Below are positions 47,285 to 59,325 of a stretch of 64,000 bases of DNA, piece by piece. A program made the translations under genes and the position numbers. Position 1 is the first letter of the stretch; every line of letters starts with the position of its first letter. Origin of the DNA: Cristatella mucedo (taxonomy: Eukaryota > Bryozoa > Phylactolaemata > Cristatellidae); NCBI GenBank assembly GCA_009760855.2, contig WPIO01000152.1, positions 131,501-195,500 on the forward strand. The letters run 5' to 3'. Below the pieces are notes generated by a model. The model was not told the DNA's origin, made no database searches, and saw only the letters and a program-made list of their open reading frames with translations.

Positions 47285-50157
47285 CTGGAAAGAGCAAATG
47301 ACAACGGTGGACATCCGACTGGGTCGACTGCGCCAGGCAACCGGTCGGCTATCTGCAGTAACAGGAGTGGCAGCTGGGCCTGCATCTCTCCTGTGCATTG
47401 CCGATTACAAAAGCCTTTGCTACGAAACCCAGCGTAGACGGACGTATGCGCACGACGGACGTATGCGCACGAAGTACGGGGTAGCTTATGGAAATCTGCA
47501 TCGACCTGAACCATCGGTTGAGGATGTTTGCACGAGAAGTGGGAGGGTGTTGCCTGGGGTGGCAATTTCAAAAAGTATAAAGACAAGGCGGCACAAAAAT
47601 ATGCACTCTCTACATACATCTACCCAGAGCCGGGACCTCACAAGAACTGGCTGGCAGGCACTGAAGCCAGTAAACAGTGAGTGGCAAAAAGAGTATGGAA
47701 GCCATCATAGTGCATCGCGCCCAATGCAGATGCTAGAAAATGCCTAGTTAGCTTGCTCCAGGCCGGTAAGCACTCGTGCTTCTGCACAGCTGCATGTAGC
47801 TTAATGCACAAATCGATGCATTCGTGTAGCTCTGGTTTACACGGCCGATTTCTCTTCCTCGTTAAGCCACTTTACTGCCGATGTCAACTAGAACAATGGG
47901 GGTGGGGTGGGGGACGCTTAGCTCGGCATGGGCATCAGGCCAGCACAAAGTCTGCCGACTACCAAATGAAAACCCTTGCAGTAATTCAGCCAAACCTGCC
48001 TCCTCGGTAAATTTTGCATGCCCAGCCATCCAATCACAGCTGCAGCTGGTTTTTACAATAGAAATTCTTTTGAAATTACAACAGCGACTGACTGGCCATC
48101 GCAATATCTAGAGTTAAGGCAATCTACTTGGCTGGATTATGACATGACTGCTGGAGAAGTAAACTTGATTTTGGTGCAACTACGCGTTCAGAGAGTAATT
48201 TTTTCAGGCTACCCTTCCCTAGTCACAGCCTAGTAGGCCCCAGCGGTCAAAGAGTCAGCATCGAAATTCACACTTGATGCTGCTAGTCTTGAATTTCATA
48301 AAGTACAGTTATATCACAACTAGCTCAAGCACAAGTTTCTACTAAAACTAACTCAAGGTGGGTCTTTGACTACTGACACACTATAGAAACTACCTGAGCA
48401 GACACGATATCTTCATATGGATAAGCAGCCGCTGACCAAAACTCAATATGAGTGAAATATGAGTGGGGCAAACTTACAGATATCGTCTAAACGCCTCAAC
48501 CGATGTCAACCAGGCAGCCGAGCTCTTGCTAAGGTGCCTGGAGCAATTAACAGTCACTTGGCTTTTCTATCTGGTCCTAGCAGCCAACCCATAAGGCGGC
48601 TAGTTCCCAATATCATAAACAAGATATCAAACATCATGTTCTCAGCCAACTTACCACTATTAATGCTTAATTCGGTACACCTCAGTCGCTTGTCCAGGCA
48701 GCAAGAGAACATCAATTCTGCAGGGGCAACACTGATCTAGCTCACATCATGCATATGCAGTCGATTGGCAAGAAGTCAGCACTAGGTCAGCAGCTGGAAC
48801 ACAGCTCGGTCCCTCATCCTTACAGCTAGTAGAAGCGGCAACTGCCTAAGCAAAAATAAGGAACAGCCATTAAGCCCATTAATTTATATAGATTTATATG
48901 GGTTGACTGCTGCATTTGAACAACCTATGAATGATAGCCTAATCCATCCTATGAATATAGAGATCGTCAAAGAGTAGGACGTTATGAAAGTGTTCTAGGA
49001 TGGATTTGTGCTGTGCTGCTTCCCCTCGACCTCAGAGCATAACGCAGGCTCAGCCTCGTGGACCGCTTGTGCACAGTATATAGCTAACCTGCCGGTAGTC
49101 AGCAGCACTGTAGGTCTGATAGGGCATTATAATGTGGCTGCCTGCTGAGGTGATAGGTCCCCATAATTTGAGGTAGAGATGTAATGACCAACATGGCCTT
49201 ATGCAGTGGCAGCAAACAAGAGGCCTCAGTCTAGTGAGAGGAAAAATGAGAATACGATGCTCGAGGCATTGCTTCGAGCACCACCTTGCACAACTTAAGT
49301 ATCCATAACATCGTCCGCGTGCCTCGTTAATAATCAGAGGCACATCATTTGCATGCATGCAGTTTACGAGGCTTCATCCACCTAGCATGACAGTATCACA
49401 GTGATCAGCTCGATTGCTCAAAACTGTGTAGTTCTGATGATTGCCGGCCAAAGACGTTGGTAACAACTGGCTCGTGAAAAAACTGCCCACACTACTATCG
49501 ATGCAGGAGAATAAACAGTATTGCTGTTGCTCCTGCAATGCTCTTAAATATGCAAACACACGCTATCCTTGAACTCTTGCTGAGCAATCAATGAGGTTCT
49601 GGCAAAAGACTCCTGCCAGTTCGAAGGAGACCAGTTAGGTAATGAAAAAATAGTTACAGCTCCGGGACACTACGGCAGTTAGGTAGGTACACGGACCGGC
49701 TGACCTTCCTCTATGCAGCGATTGCCATCGCAAAGCACCTGCCCTCTCACCCAGAGCTCAAGCTCATGCTTACCCAGCGTCTCGATTTTGTTGCCGCTGA
49801 GGTCGAGCCACTCCAGCTGCTTGAGCACTGCGAACTGCCGCCGACCCAGACTGGTGAGGTCGTTGCCGCTGAGGTCAAGCACCGTCAGCCTTGTGGCGCG
49901 CTGCAGGCCGGAGATCAGCGACCCATCGACGCCCAAGTCGAGGCTCCGTATGCCCAGTCGTGCCAGAGCCAGCCGCCTTAGCGCCGAGTCCGACGGCACG
50001 CCGTTTAATGCTTGCTTCAAATCTGCCACGCCGATGTGGTTTCCGGACAGGTCAAGGTCGACGAGCGTATTCAGTGTCCGCATAGCATCTGCATGCGACG
50101 ACAAAACAAAGCCAAGTTCATCATTGTGTTATTTCCAACCGGAGAAGGCCGACCAGA

Positions 50158-50252
<95 letters not shown>

Positions 50253-53200
50253 CAGAACATGGGCCATGCTTAGTCACAACAAAGCAAGTAACAGACTCTT
50301 GGCCTACTGTGGTGAGCCCCACGAAAATGAGCACCAAGGAGGCACCAAGGGGCTCTCTCCACTCCAACCACTAAGAAACCATGCCTCATAGCAGCCAGCA
50401 GCTAAGAAATCCATCTCACAATCTTGCTAGAGCTGGCCATCATCGGGAATAACAACGCCGGGTGTGCAAATAAGCCTGCACGCTCTGAATCTATCCCCAA
50501 AAATAGCAATCCTCGGTGCTCTCGAAAGCCTGCACGCTCTGAATCTATCCCCATCTGTCTGTATGCATTCACGCCCTCTCTGAGCCCTAACGAATCTTGC
50601 ACACACACCTACTCTAGCTGTGGCACCTGCCTGGAGCATATCTGGGCCTTAGCCCAGTGGCAAGGTGCTTGCTCTTCACGGCCCGGTTCGTAGGTTCGAG
50701 TCCTGCAGAAGGCGGTTCTTTATTGACCACTGCACGTGGTGGTGATAGCAACCATTTATACTTATTCTTGTTTCGATCTAACGAGCCCTTGGTTACACTA
50801 TCAACAGAGATGCGCCAGGTTGTGCCTCTTGCACCAGCGACCGAAGGTAAAACTTTTCAAGATGCTTAGACCGACATATCTATCATTGCAGTTCTCTATT
50901 GCACTACCTTTGGGGGGAAGAAAGGATACTACACCAGGTACACAAAACAGCAACACTGACGCCATCCCTTGCTTTGTGCCCTGTCACAGCCTATCCTCTA
51001 TCACCGGAGCTCCATAGCAAAGTTTAGCAGTCCAGTAACGCATGGGTTTGGCCGATGGCAAAGGCTGTAGCTGCAGTCACGTGTGCTCTTGGCCCTCTTG
51101 CAGCCCTGTTGCAGCTCGAATCGTTATGACCGGAGGGCATGTCGGCATACTAGGTCAGCTAAACTGATATAGCTGCAAGCAGAAACCGGTCTAACTGGAA
51201 GCCGGAATGCACAACCTGCCAGAGCAGCGAAGCCTGGAGCAGTGCAGCCTGGAGGCCGATTTTATCTGAGAGACCCGACACTCGGGAGGCCTAAGCACAG
51301 AGCGGTTGCTGTCCTCACAAGCGCGACCACAACCATTGAGCTGTCAAGCACTGGCTAGGTGCCACCTACCGCCTGTCTGCTACTAACTTCCGGATGGGGG
51401 CCGTCAATATCCTTTCCAACTTCCTTTTTCATTAAGGACTCCTTAAAGGTCAGCACAACCCAGCATATCGTTGAATGCTACCATCGACTTGAGGCTGAGC
51501 CGTGTCACGTGTCACGACGTCACGGCTCTCTTTTTTCCTTCCCTCTGGCCACTTGGGCCAAATGTGGTCTCGGTCTTTTAAGCATATGCAGGTTCACATA
51601 AAGATAATTAATGCCTCATTCTGTGAGGGTTCACTTAAGACTAATGCCTCATTCGAGCCAGCATCTTTGATTTAGCCACAATGGCAGCAGCAGAAATGTT
51701 TCACAAGTCGAGGCTGCCCTAATAGTCAACTACATCCGTCACGGTCCGGATTGCCAACAACAACCACCGCAGCCACAGCTGCCATCTGAGAGGCAAAATA
51801 GGGCTGTCAGCATCCCCGGAACCAGGGGTTGGGTTAATGGCCATTCTGTCGGCGGTGTCCCAGGTAGATCAACTGAATTCTTGTTAGAGCAGGGTGGCCC
51901 ACTCTAAATGGTAGATCAGACACATGCTACTAAATGCACCATCGCACAGCGGTCATATTCAGAGACAAGCAAGGATTTACTGGGAGGTGATGCCACTCTC
52001 AAGAGTGGGCTGCCATCACAACAACTGAGTCGTAGGGGTGGAGTTATGAGTTACAAGTTGGGGTCGGGTGAAAGTGGGTAGGGGTGGAGGTGGAGGGTGG
52101 GTGATCAACAGTTGGGAGCTCACCAGCAGAAGCATCTCTGTGTGTTGATGCTTGTTTTGCTGCTAGCTACTACGACTTAACCATCCTCCGGAGGAAGCAC
52201 TAACTCAAAAACAAGGTGCTCTCAGCAATGGCTGCTGCACCTGCCTGCCCTCCGGAGATGCGATCGGCAGGAGGAAGGTTGACCGTGGAATGGCATTTTT
52301 ATTTGCCAGCAGTGGCTTCCAGCCGTCGCCCACCGATGGCTTGACTACTTTCGGAAGCCTCCCTTCATCCAGAGTCGGCAATTCGTCAGCCTTAAAGGTC
52401 CTCATGTCTCATTTGACAGCTGCATCCAAACTGTGGAGGGTGTAAAAAAACTGGCACAGCACTCCCACCGTTATTAGAGATGCCATGCTGGTCACACCTG
52501 CCTTGCTTTCCCAAGTGTCAGATCGAAGCTTCCCAGCAGTTCTGTAGTGCTGGTGCAGTGAAGCATCAGTAAAATCAACATGGGTGCAGGAAGACAGGGG
52601 AGTGAGAATGACGTAGCACTTCTGACTAAGAAAAACAGCCAAGAGCAATGTTGTGGCTAAAGCCTCTAGAGCAATGGTTCCCGACCTTTTTGAGCAACGG
52701 ATGCCTTAAACAATCTGGTAGCAACTACAGACCTTCCCTGGGAATATCTACATAAAAACAAGATGGTGAGCTAAAGAGCTTCTTTACTCACTAAAGGAGC
52801 AAATCAGATATATTGCCAAGCATCGAAGGTGCTTCATCTGTGCGAAAATGCCAATGTCTTCTCCAGCTGTTCAAAATTTCGAAGATACCAATCGCCTTTG
52901 TAGTTTCCAAAAGAGGCTAACAAAATAGCGATTCTTCTTTGATATCAGCATGCATTTAATGGACGAAAACCAGCCGCTGGCTGCACTTATACACACAGAA
53001 AGTTTCATCCAGTAGCATGTTGAAGGGAAATGACACACCTGCCAATTCATCAACTATTTGCTTCTGAATACTAGAAGTACAAGCAATTCTTGAGAGCATG
53101 ACATCATTTGACAAAGGCGTTGCTTTAAATATCATCCTCTGCTCCAAGCCATCAACCAGCTCGAAGCTCCTACTATTAAAGTCAAAAACTATTTCCGGTA

Positions 53201-56200
53201 TAGGCATCGTTTACGAAATAACTTTTCCTTAACTTGCTCTGTCTACACATAATGCACCAAAACTTGACACTGCACTTGCTGCACGATTCTCCGCTGGAAG
53301 GCACACACAAACATTTGATCGTCGGAGCAATTTTTGGACACTATCCCTTAACTTCTTTCAACGGAAAACCAATCCAAAAGTCAAACCTGACGACGGTGAC
53401 AATTGTATGCCATCCGATTGTGTACTGTAGCATACATTGCTGACCTCTTACTTTTGAACAAAAAATACATTCATAATATCCGGTATATAGTGAAAATGCA
53501 GTATAAAATTTATCGAATAGAAATGCTAAGTTGTTATTTGACTTTCACAGATCCCTGAAGTCCATCCATGGATCCCCTGGGGGTGGGGGGTCGATCGACC
53601 ATAGGTCAGAAATCACTTTTCTTCAGAGCCAGCTCTCTCGGCCTGCAGCAGTAGCCACCAGTGTTCAGTCGAAAACTACTACATTGGGAGCCGCAGCATC
53701 CGGGCAGCTACCATGCAGAGCACCCGAGCAGAGACCGTCGGGCACAAGCTGGCTCCGCCGGCACATGACACGTGAGCCATATGTCGAGGGACAGGTCGTT
53801 GCAGCTGTACCTGGTTCGGTACCTGCAGCAGCGTGCAGCTGCCCTTACCCCGGACGTACAGTCAGTTGAGCAGCCCTAAAAGGAGTGCTCTCTGTCGGAT
53901 GAGCACCGAGCCGGAAGATAGCTGTAGCCTGCTTGCGCCTCCCCCACTGCCGAGACTACAGAGCTTCATGGCTGCAACGCTGTGATGCAGTGACGAGCCC
54001 GGAGAAAGATATGAGGTGGGCAAGCAAGTCGACAGGCCACCACGGCTACACACTACACTCCACTTGGGACATTGAGAGGACCCACCCTTCGTTTTGGGAT
54101 GCTGAGGATGGCTGGCTGGCTGGCGGTTGCCTACTGAAGGTTGCCTGTGTCAACTATACCTACACGATCCGGCCAAGCATTGCCGTAAGCAAGATATTTG
54201 GAATGGGAATCCTTCTGGCTGGCTGTCAGCAAGAGCTCAGCGCTGAGCGGCAGCTACTTTTTCGGAGCACACGTGACCGGCCTAACTTAGTCAGCTTGAG
54301 AGCATGATATTGGAAGACCTGTTGCCAGAGCTGAGTAGTTCAACTGACAAAGCACCGGTAAGACAGAGACAGCCCACTTTCTGCTAGGGGTACTGTGCCC
54401 ACAACTGGAAGTTAAAAATGCTAGCATGCATCTGCTAAAATGTACATGAAATAAATCTCGTTTGAAATGTCACCGCTTCAGGGTTTAAGATTTTGGGTTT
54501 TGGATTTGAGGTCGAGGATTGGGACTTGAGGAATTAGGATTTATTGTAGGAGGCTTGTATAATTTTGGATTTAGGGTTTAGGTTTTAGGGTTCGTGTTTC
54601 TTAGTTTAAAGTTTATGGTTTGCTAACAATGGCTACAATTTTGAACTTCCGAAAACAGACAAAAAAGCAACAGCAGAACGTTGGCTGTCTCTATGCAAAA
54701 TGACGTCACATTAGCTTCTGCAGCCAGCTGAGAGGCTCCGGTGCAGACAAGAGGGCAGGTGAAGCACCCACCTACACGCCGCCCACAGGAAGGTGATGGT
54801 GAGGTGGCAGTAACTTCTCCAGTCCCCAACCAGCGCAGCAGCTGCCGACTTCTGTTGCACAGTCCTACAGCACTATTGACGGAGTCAGCACTGCAGCTCC
54901 ACGCTGCAAACCAGCCAGCGAGCTGGCGTATGGTGCACATCAACGTCATTGGCTAGTTTGATGGCGGACTTGCAACTCTCGCACATCCGGGGCCGGCGCC
55001 GCGGCACTAGATCGCCAAGACTGACACCATTTTCGGTTGAAGGGCCACGTGCCTTAGCTATCCCGCTCTCTCTCTCTCTCACACACACTCTCGAAACAGG
55101 CCCTGAACGACCACCAATAATATAATTCATTTGCATAGCGTCCTACGAGAACTCAATCTCAATCTCTATTTTGAGGCACTTCACGTGTGCCATGGGGCTC
55201 GAGCACACGATCTCGGCCAGCAGCGGACAGCAGCGGTCAGACTGCAGCTTGCCCGGACCAAAGCTGGCCAGCCAGGCGCGCTCAGCAAGCACGCGGGCCG
55301 GACCAGAAATATGCGCAGCCCCCGCTGCTGCGTGCCGCTCGCTCGCTCGCTCACCGGGCTCGATCCTCAGGAGGCCGCAGTTGGCCAGTTCGAGCGTCCT
55401 CAGAGTGCCGTGCTTGTTGAGCAGCTGCGCTGCATCGCTCGTCAGCTCGGCCGGCCGCAGGTCGTTGTTGGACAGCACGAGCGTCTCGAGCCGCTCGAGG
55501 ACGGCGAGCGCCGGCGCCAGCGATGCGCGGACGCTGCCTAGGCCGGTCGAGCTCAAGTTGAGCACTCGCAGCTCGGTGAGCAGGCGCAGCGCAGCAGCGG
55601 TCCCGGGGCCTTTCGGCGCTAGGCGGCCGCCGCTGCCGCTCCCGGCAACGAAGAGCTTCGGGTTGGTGCTCAGGTCGAGCGACTCGAGGAGCTGGCGCAC
55701 CGGTCGGAAAGTATCGGCCGGCAGCGAGTCGGCGTCGAGCCGATTGTCGGACAGGTCGAGAACACGCAGGCCGGTCAGGCCCAGGAGGCCGCCCTCGGGC
55801 AGCCGCTGCACACCACAGCCTGTCAGGTCGAGCTCGGCAAGGCCGGCGCAGCCGGCGAATGTGCCGTTGCCGATCGTCAGCGCGCTGCCGGTCAGGTTGA
55901 GGACCTCGGTGACTGCCGGTAGCTGAAACGCCGCCGTGCGCCCAACATAAGGAGGCTGGGTATCTGCACAGCAGGAGCCCGGAAGTGGCAGACGACAGCA
56001 GTGCCTGTCCACCTCGGTCACTGCCCAGACGCCCAGGTCTGAGGGCAGGGAAAGGCATCAAACGATACCTCTGGGGTCCCGGCCACAATTGAAAACCGGT
56101 ACGCTTGCCGGTAGGCATGCTGCACTCTCACATCCGTGCACAGACACACAAACAACAGGCAAGCGAACTACACGTGCATGCACGCACACGCCAAGAGACA

Positions 56201-56767
56201 CGCATGCACACACGTAGCCTACCTGCTCACACATACACTTGCACAGAGGTGTACGGTCACACGTGCATGCATACACATACATACACGTGTGCACATGCAA
56301 ACACATGTGCACATGGAGAATGCATCAAGAGAAGCAAAACAGAACCATTAAAGGGGAAAACGGATGTTTTCTTCTGAATCATCTTAAGGTATGCATATCC
56401 CACCAGTGCTTGATTGCTCATTGAGAGATCTGCTCATATGCATCGACGCTTGAAAAGCCAGCAGAAGGTTTAGTGGTTGATACCACGCCCGAGGGCTAAG
56501 CAGAGGTCGGTAAGTTTTTGATCTAGTTCTACAGATGCCAATCCTTTAATTGATGACATTTATGCTCACAGTGTGCACCTGGGCAAGCTGATGTGGCTTG
56601 CTGCAAGTCTCCAGGTGTTGCCAGACAAGTGCTGTACACGAATACATGCAAGTAGGACTTCTGGTTCTAATAGGGCACCCCTCCCAAATCAGATGGACAG
56701 AGCAGCACAGCTCGGATGGTCACTGTATAAGGAGCCACAAGCAATAAGCACGAGTGGACGCTCTCCG

Positions 56768-56819
<52 letters not shown>

Positions 56820-57450
56820 ACCCTTCAAGGGGAGCATACCTGTGAGACAGACGGACAGATATACAGAGTTCATCGCCTACAACTGAGCAGTGCTCTGCAA
56901 TGTGAGCTTAAGACAATTGTCACTTGAAAGCAAAAGGCAGAAAGACCAATGGAGTCATAGGAAGCAGTGCAAGCAAGGGTAGCATCTGTTGCTGTTGGCG
57001 GCGATGTTGGGACACACAGGATTGGAACTGTGCAAGCAGCGGAGATCAAGTGACACCAGTCGTGCCCCGTGTGAGAATCTGTCAAAGCCGCAGTTCTGAA
57101 AGCAGCTCCGAGATTTCAGCTGAAAGGTGCACGCTCGGATGCATCGGCTGCATGCCACTGACCTTCGGAACAGACTTCATCCTGAGGTTGCTGCAGCTGA
57201 CGCGAGTCCGGTCATCGCTGCACCAGCAGCCACCAGGGCAGGCTGCTTCGCCACCGTTGCCACTCAACCGCCCACGGCCCAGGGCAGGCACCGGCGCGGT
57301 GGCTGCGAGCCACAGACAGCAGCACAGGGTCAGGCTCAGCGAGTGCCTCTCTCCGGCAATCGCCTTCGGCCAGCGCTCCTTGGTGATCATCTTAGTCAGC
57401 TGTCCACTCGTGCCGTGCTCTCTCTTGCTGTTTCTGCGATCTGCAGCCAT
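45567..57450 (-). CDS. LRR single-pass membrane receptor without TIR (4 exons)
   Basis: Joined coding exons on the minus strand: 57163-57450, 55355-55922, 49774-50088 and 45567-47284, encoding 962 residues. Each junction has GT/AG ends. Phases 0, 1 and 1 fit, and each join restores a leucine-rich repeat or the LRRNT. Order: signal peptide (hydrophobic core about 40-55), LRRNT (Cys-rich, about 75-92), about 25 leucine-rich repeats, a long Gly/Ala/Ser-rich insertion between repeats (in exon 4), LRRCT (about 756-827), transmembrane helix (about 845-867), and a 95-residue Lys-rich then Gln- and Pro-rich tail ending 'PAYV'. Probable role: cell-surface recognition or adhesion; ligand unknown. An in-frame TGA six codons upstream supports initiation in exon 1, at Met1 or Met21. 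No TIR or kinase domain. Family not resolved. Confidence 0.85.
47285..49773 (-). other. LRR receptor intron 3
   Basis: 2489 bp, GT-AG. The acceptor has a good pyrimidine tract (TTTGCTCTTTCCAG). No repeat family or coding segment is recognised within it. Confidence 0.8.
49774..50088 (-). CDS. LRR receptor exon 3
   Basis: 315 bp. Starts and ends in phase 1; encodes four or five repeats ('LVDLDLSGNHI', 'LTVLDLSGNDL', 'LEWLDLSGNKI'). The donor is G followed by GTAAGC. Reading on past it would give a stop after 31 more codons with no repeat signature, so splicing is preferred. Confidence 0.87.
50163..50250. repeat. (AG)44 microsatellite in intron 2
   Basis: Pure AG. On the gene's strand it is an 88-nt CT tract ending 75 nt upstream of the exon 3 acceptor. 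Confidence 0.97.
50473..50553. repeat. 27-bp direct repeat
   Basis: 'agcctgcacgctctgaatct' and the following bases occur at about 50473 and again at about 50527, separated by about 27 bp. Confidence 0.85.
50645..50765 (+). mobile_element. SINE type 1 fragment
   Basis: tRNA-like head with A box 'ttagcccagtggcaaggtgc' and B box 'ggttcgagtcc', then a tail like the SINE at 10200, truncated. Confidence 0.72.
52780..53220 (-). pseudogene. hAT/ZBED5-SCAND3-like transposase relic
   Basis: The minus strand encodes 'PLSNDVMLSRIACTSSIQKQ', then 'FPFNMLLDETFCVYKCSQRLVFVH', matching the 'PLSNDT...RI...' and 'F...LDESTDV..C.QLLVFVRY' blocks of ZBED5/FAM200/SCAND3-type proteins. After frameshifts, 'TDEAPSMLG' appears in the place of 'TDGAPAM.G'. 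Stops follow. It sits within intron 2 in the same orientation as the host gene. The N-terminal BED finger and C-terminal dimerisation region are not recognised. Confidence 0.7.
54478..54620. repeat. Degenerate telomere-like G/T-rich tract
   Basis: Repeated GGGTTT/GGATTT/TTAGGG-like words, best at 54570-54595 ('atttagggtttaggttttag'). Confidence 0.5.
55118..55215 (-). mobile_element. SINE type 2 fragment near exon 2
   Basis: On the minus strand, 'ggctcgagcccc' and the LINE-like tail ('agagattgagattgagttc ... ggacgctatgcaaatgaatt') are recognisable, about 140 bp beyond the exon 2 donor. Confidence 0.68.
55355..55922 (-). CDS. LRR receptor exon 2
   Basis: 568 bp encoding the first repeats, from 'LPAVTEVLNLTGS' to 'LLRIEP'. 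The donor is G followed by GTGAGC. The phase 1 codon is completed by exon 3. Confidence 0.85.
55923..57162 (-). other. LRR receptor intron 1
   Basis: 1240 bp, GT-AG. Contains a CA/ACAC-rich stretch (about 56120-56320) and a TCTG/TC microsatellite (56769-56819). The acceptor (TTTCAG) has a weak pyrimidine tract. Confidence 0.75.
56769..56819. repeat. (CTGT)n(CT)n microsatellite
   Basis: About 34 bp of CTGT units followed by 17 bp of CT; same architecture as 1159-1329. Confidence 0.95.
57163..57450 (-). CDS. LRR receptor exon 1
   Basis: 96 codons: start, signal peptide and LRRNT ('CPGGCWC' motif). The donor is AAG followed by GTCAGT. Phase 0. Confidence 0.8.
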
Positions 57451-59154
57451 GTCGATCGAGACGGGTCAGGGCCAGCAGCAGTAGCAGCAGCACACACTGC
57501 TGAGACACCACTGAGACAACAGTGGCTGGCCGCATGCAAGGAAGGAGGGCCGTCCTATGGGATGGCTGCTGAGTAGCCCAGGGGTGGTGGTGACATCCTC
57601 CACACAGGAGCACAGGCTAGCATCGACAGCAACAGTGACCACCCACACACAGCCCACCTACCTGAAGATAGGATAGCCGGGCCGCAGACCGGCAGGCCGA
57701 ACCAGGCGGCTAGGCAACTAAGGCCAGCAGGCAGGCAGTCAGGCAGGGGCAGACGAGAAGCCCTCTGCACGGATTGTTGGCATGCTCGTGCCCTACTGTC
57801 TGCCTCCTCTCGCACACAGGCCAAGCGAGCAGCCAGCCGAATCTGCCCCTGCCCGCACGGCTGGCCATGAGGTGCCGGCCACACTGAGGAGTCATGATGA
57901 ATTTCAATTCATCCCCGCCCAGTTGACATGTTCAGCACATGTGGGTGCTGACCTTTCTTTCAACATTTCATTATTAATTGCTCCGGGCACGCAGGCAGGG
58001 GCCGGGCCAGCTCGGGCGCAGGTGGCAGCCTAATTCGTCAGCATCAGGCTAATTCTCCAGCCAGCCTGAACCTTGGTTCTGCCCATCGCCTGAACTTTCC
58101 TGAACGGTACAGCCCCGACTACTAACTAGTGGATTGGGAGTTGTTTTGCAGAGCTTGTGACAGAGGGAAGGAGCAGAAAAGATCAAAATCCAAGGATGAG
58201 TTGTGAGTTACTGTGTCAGTCCAGTATGTCTCAGAGACCACCGTCTATCAAAAACGATCGCTCAGGCTGTGCAGCTCAGGCTATGCAACCACGTCAAGGG
58301 CTAGCTGTCGACCAGCTGCTGCTGCTGCAGCAGTAGCAGGATTAAGGGATGAAGGCTACAATGGACTTCACTTTCAAACCAAAGATAGTCGGACAAACGA
58401 AAAGCAAAGCCACTCTCCTTGCGAATTAAATGGATAGTCTGGCAGCACAAAAGTCGATGGACTCGAGATTTTATTGTGCCAGTACCGGCTGCCACTAATT
58501 AGCAACGATGACACAGCACGAACTATTTATTACAAATGGCACGACACAGCCGGCCGAGCCGAGCAGGGCAGGCACGAAGTTGCCCATCTCAGGCAAGAAG
58601 CAGCAGCACAAAGAGAGAACCAGGGGGAGGGAGGGGCACTAAAGGCAAAGGCAGCAGCGAAAGCGATGGATGGATGGCATGCTAGTGCTTATCTAGGCCT
58701 CGTCAGCAGCCACCCTCAGGCTGCCTGCAGCATCGTGGTCTGCACAACAGACGACAGCAGAAACAGGAGAGAGAGAGAGAGAGAGAGACAGAGAGACAGA
58801 GAGAGAGAGAGACAGAGATGGCTCAAGGGTCAGCTTATGCTCCTTGTGACCGGTAAATCAAGCGATGTATCGGCAGCAACACGAGCAGCAGCAATCCGGA
58901 TCCAATCCGCTGCACAGCAGACTAGGTCGGCTCTCAGGAAATTGCTAGCACTGCAAGTCGTTCCACATATTGTACCTCCAACAACTGGAACCGCATCTTT
59001 CTATGGCCGGCCTATAATCGAGTCAGATTGAATATTTGTAGTAACAAAATTTGAAGCAAAACCAGTTTCAGCTACTCAAAATCTGTCTTCGGTGTACAGC
59101 TAGCCATCCGAAACAGTGGGTGCTCAACTCTTTTAAGATATGCATCGGCCGCCC
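57451..59154. other. 5' flank of the LRR receptor
   Basis: Should contain the promoter and any 5' UTR exon on the minus strand. None can be placed. A (GA)n tract lies at 58767-58818. Confidence 0.4.
58767..58818. repeat. (GA)n/(GACA) microsatellite
   Basis: 22 bp of pure GA followed by GACAGAGA units. Confidence 0.93.
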
Positions 59155-59325
59155 TATCTGGATTGGTCCAGCTGTTAAGGTGCTCGGTTAAGGCGCTCGC
59201 CCCGGCCAAGGTATGGCTGAGGTCGTGGGCTCGAGCCCCAATGCATATCTAAAGCACCTTAATAGAGATTAAGTTCTCTTGGGGCGCTATACAAATGAAT
59301 TATATTTATATTTATATTTACCTGC
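59155..59325 (+). mobile_element. SINE type 2, well preserved
   Basis: Head 'ggtccagctgttaaggtgctc' with an internal duplication ('ggttaaggcgctcgcccc'), B box 'ggctcgagcccc', LINE-like tail 'aatagagattaagttctc' and 'gggcgctatacaaatgaat', then TATTTA repeats. Confidence 0.87.

Larger units (their letters stand above)
50089..55354 (-). other. LRR receptor intron 2
   Basis: 5266 bp, GT-AG. Holds a (GA)n tract 75 bp from its 3' end, a type 1 SINE, a hAT/ZBED-like relic, a telomere-like tract and a SINE fragment near the donor. The remaining stretches (50766-52779, 53221-54477, 54621-55117) show nothing coding. Confidence 0.8.

Noticed and set aside
49679-50104. Stand-alone 141-residue LRR protein from the exon 3 frame
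   Set aside because: The tail past 49774 loses the repeat pattern, and a strong donor at 49772-49773 joins in frame with exon 4 to complete a repeat.
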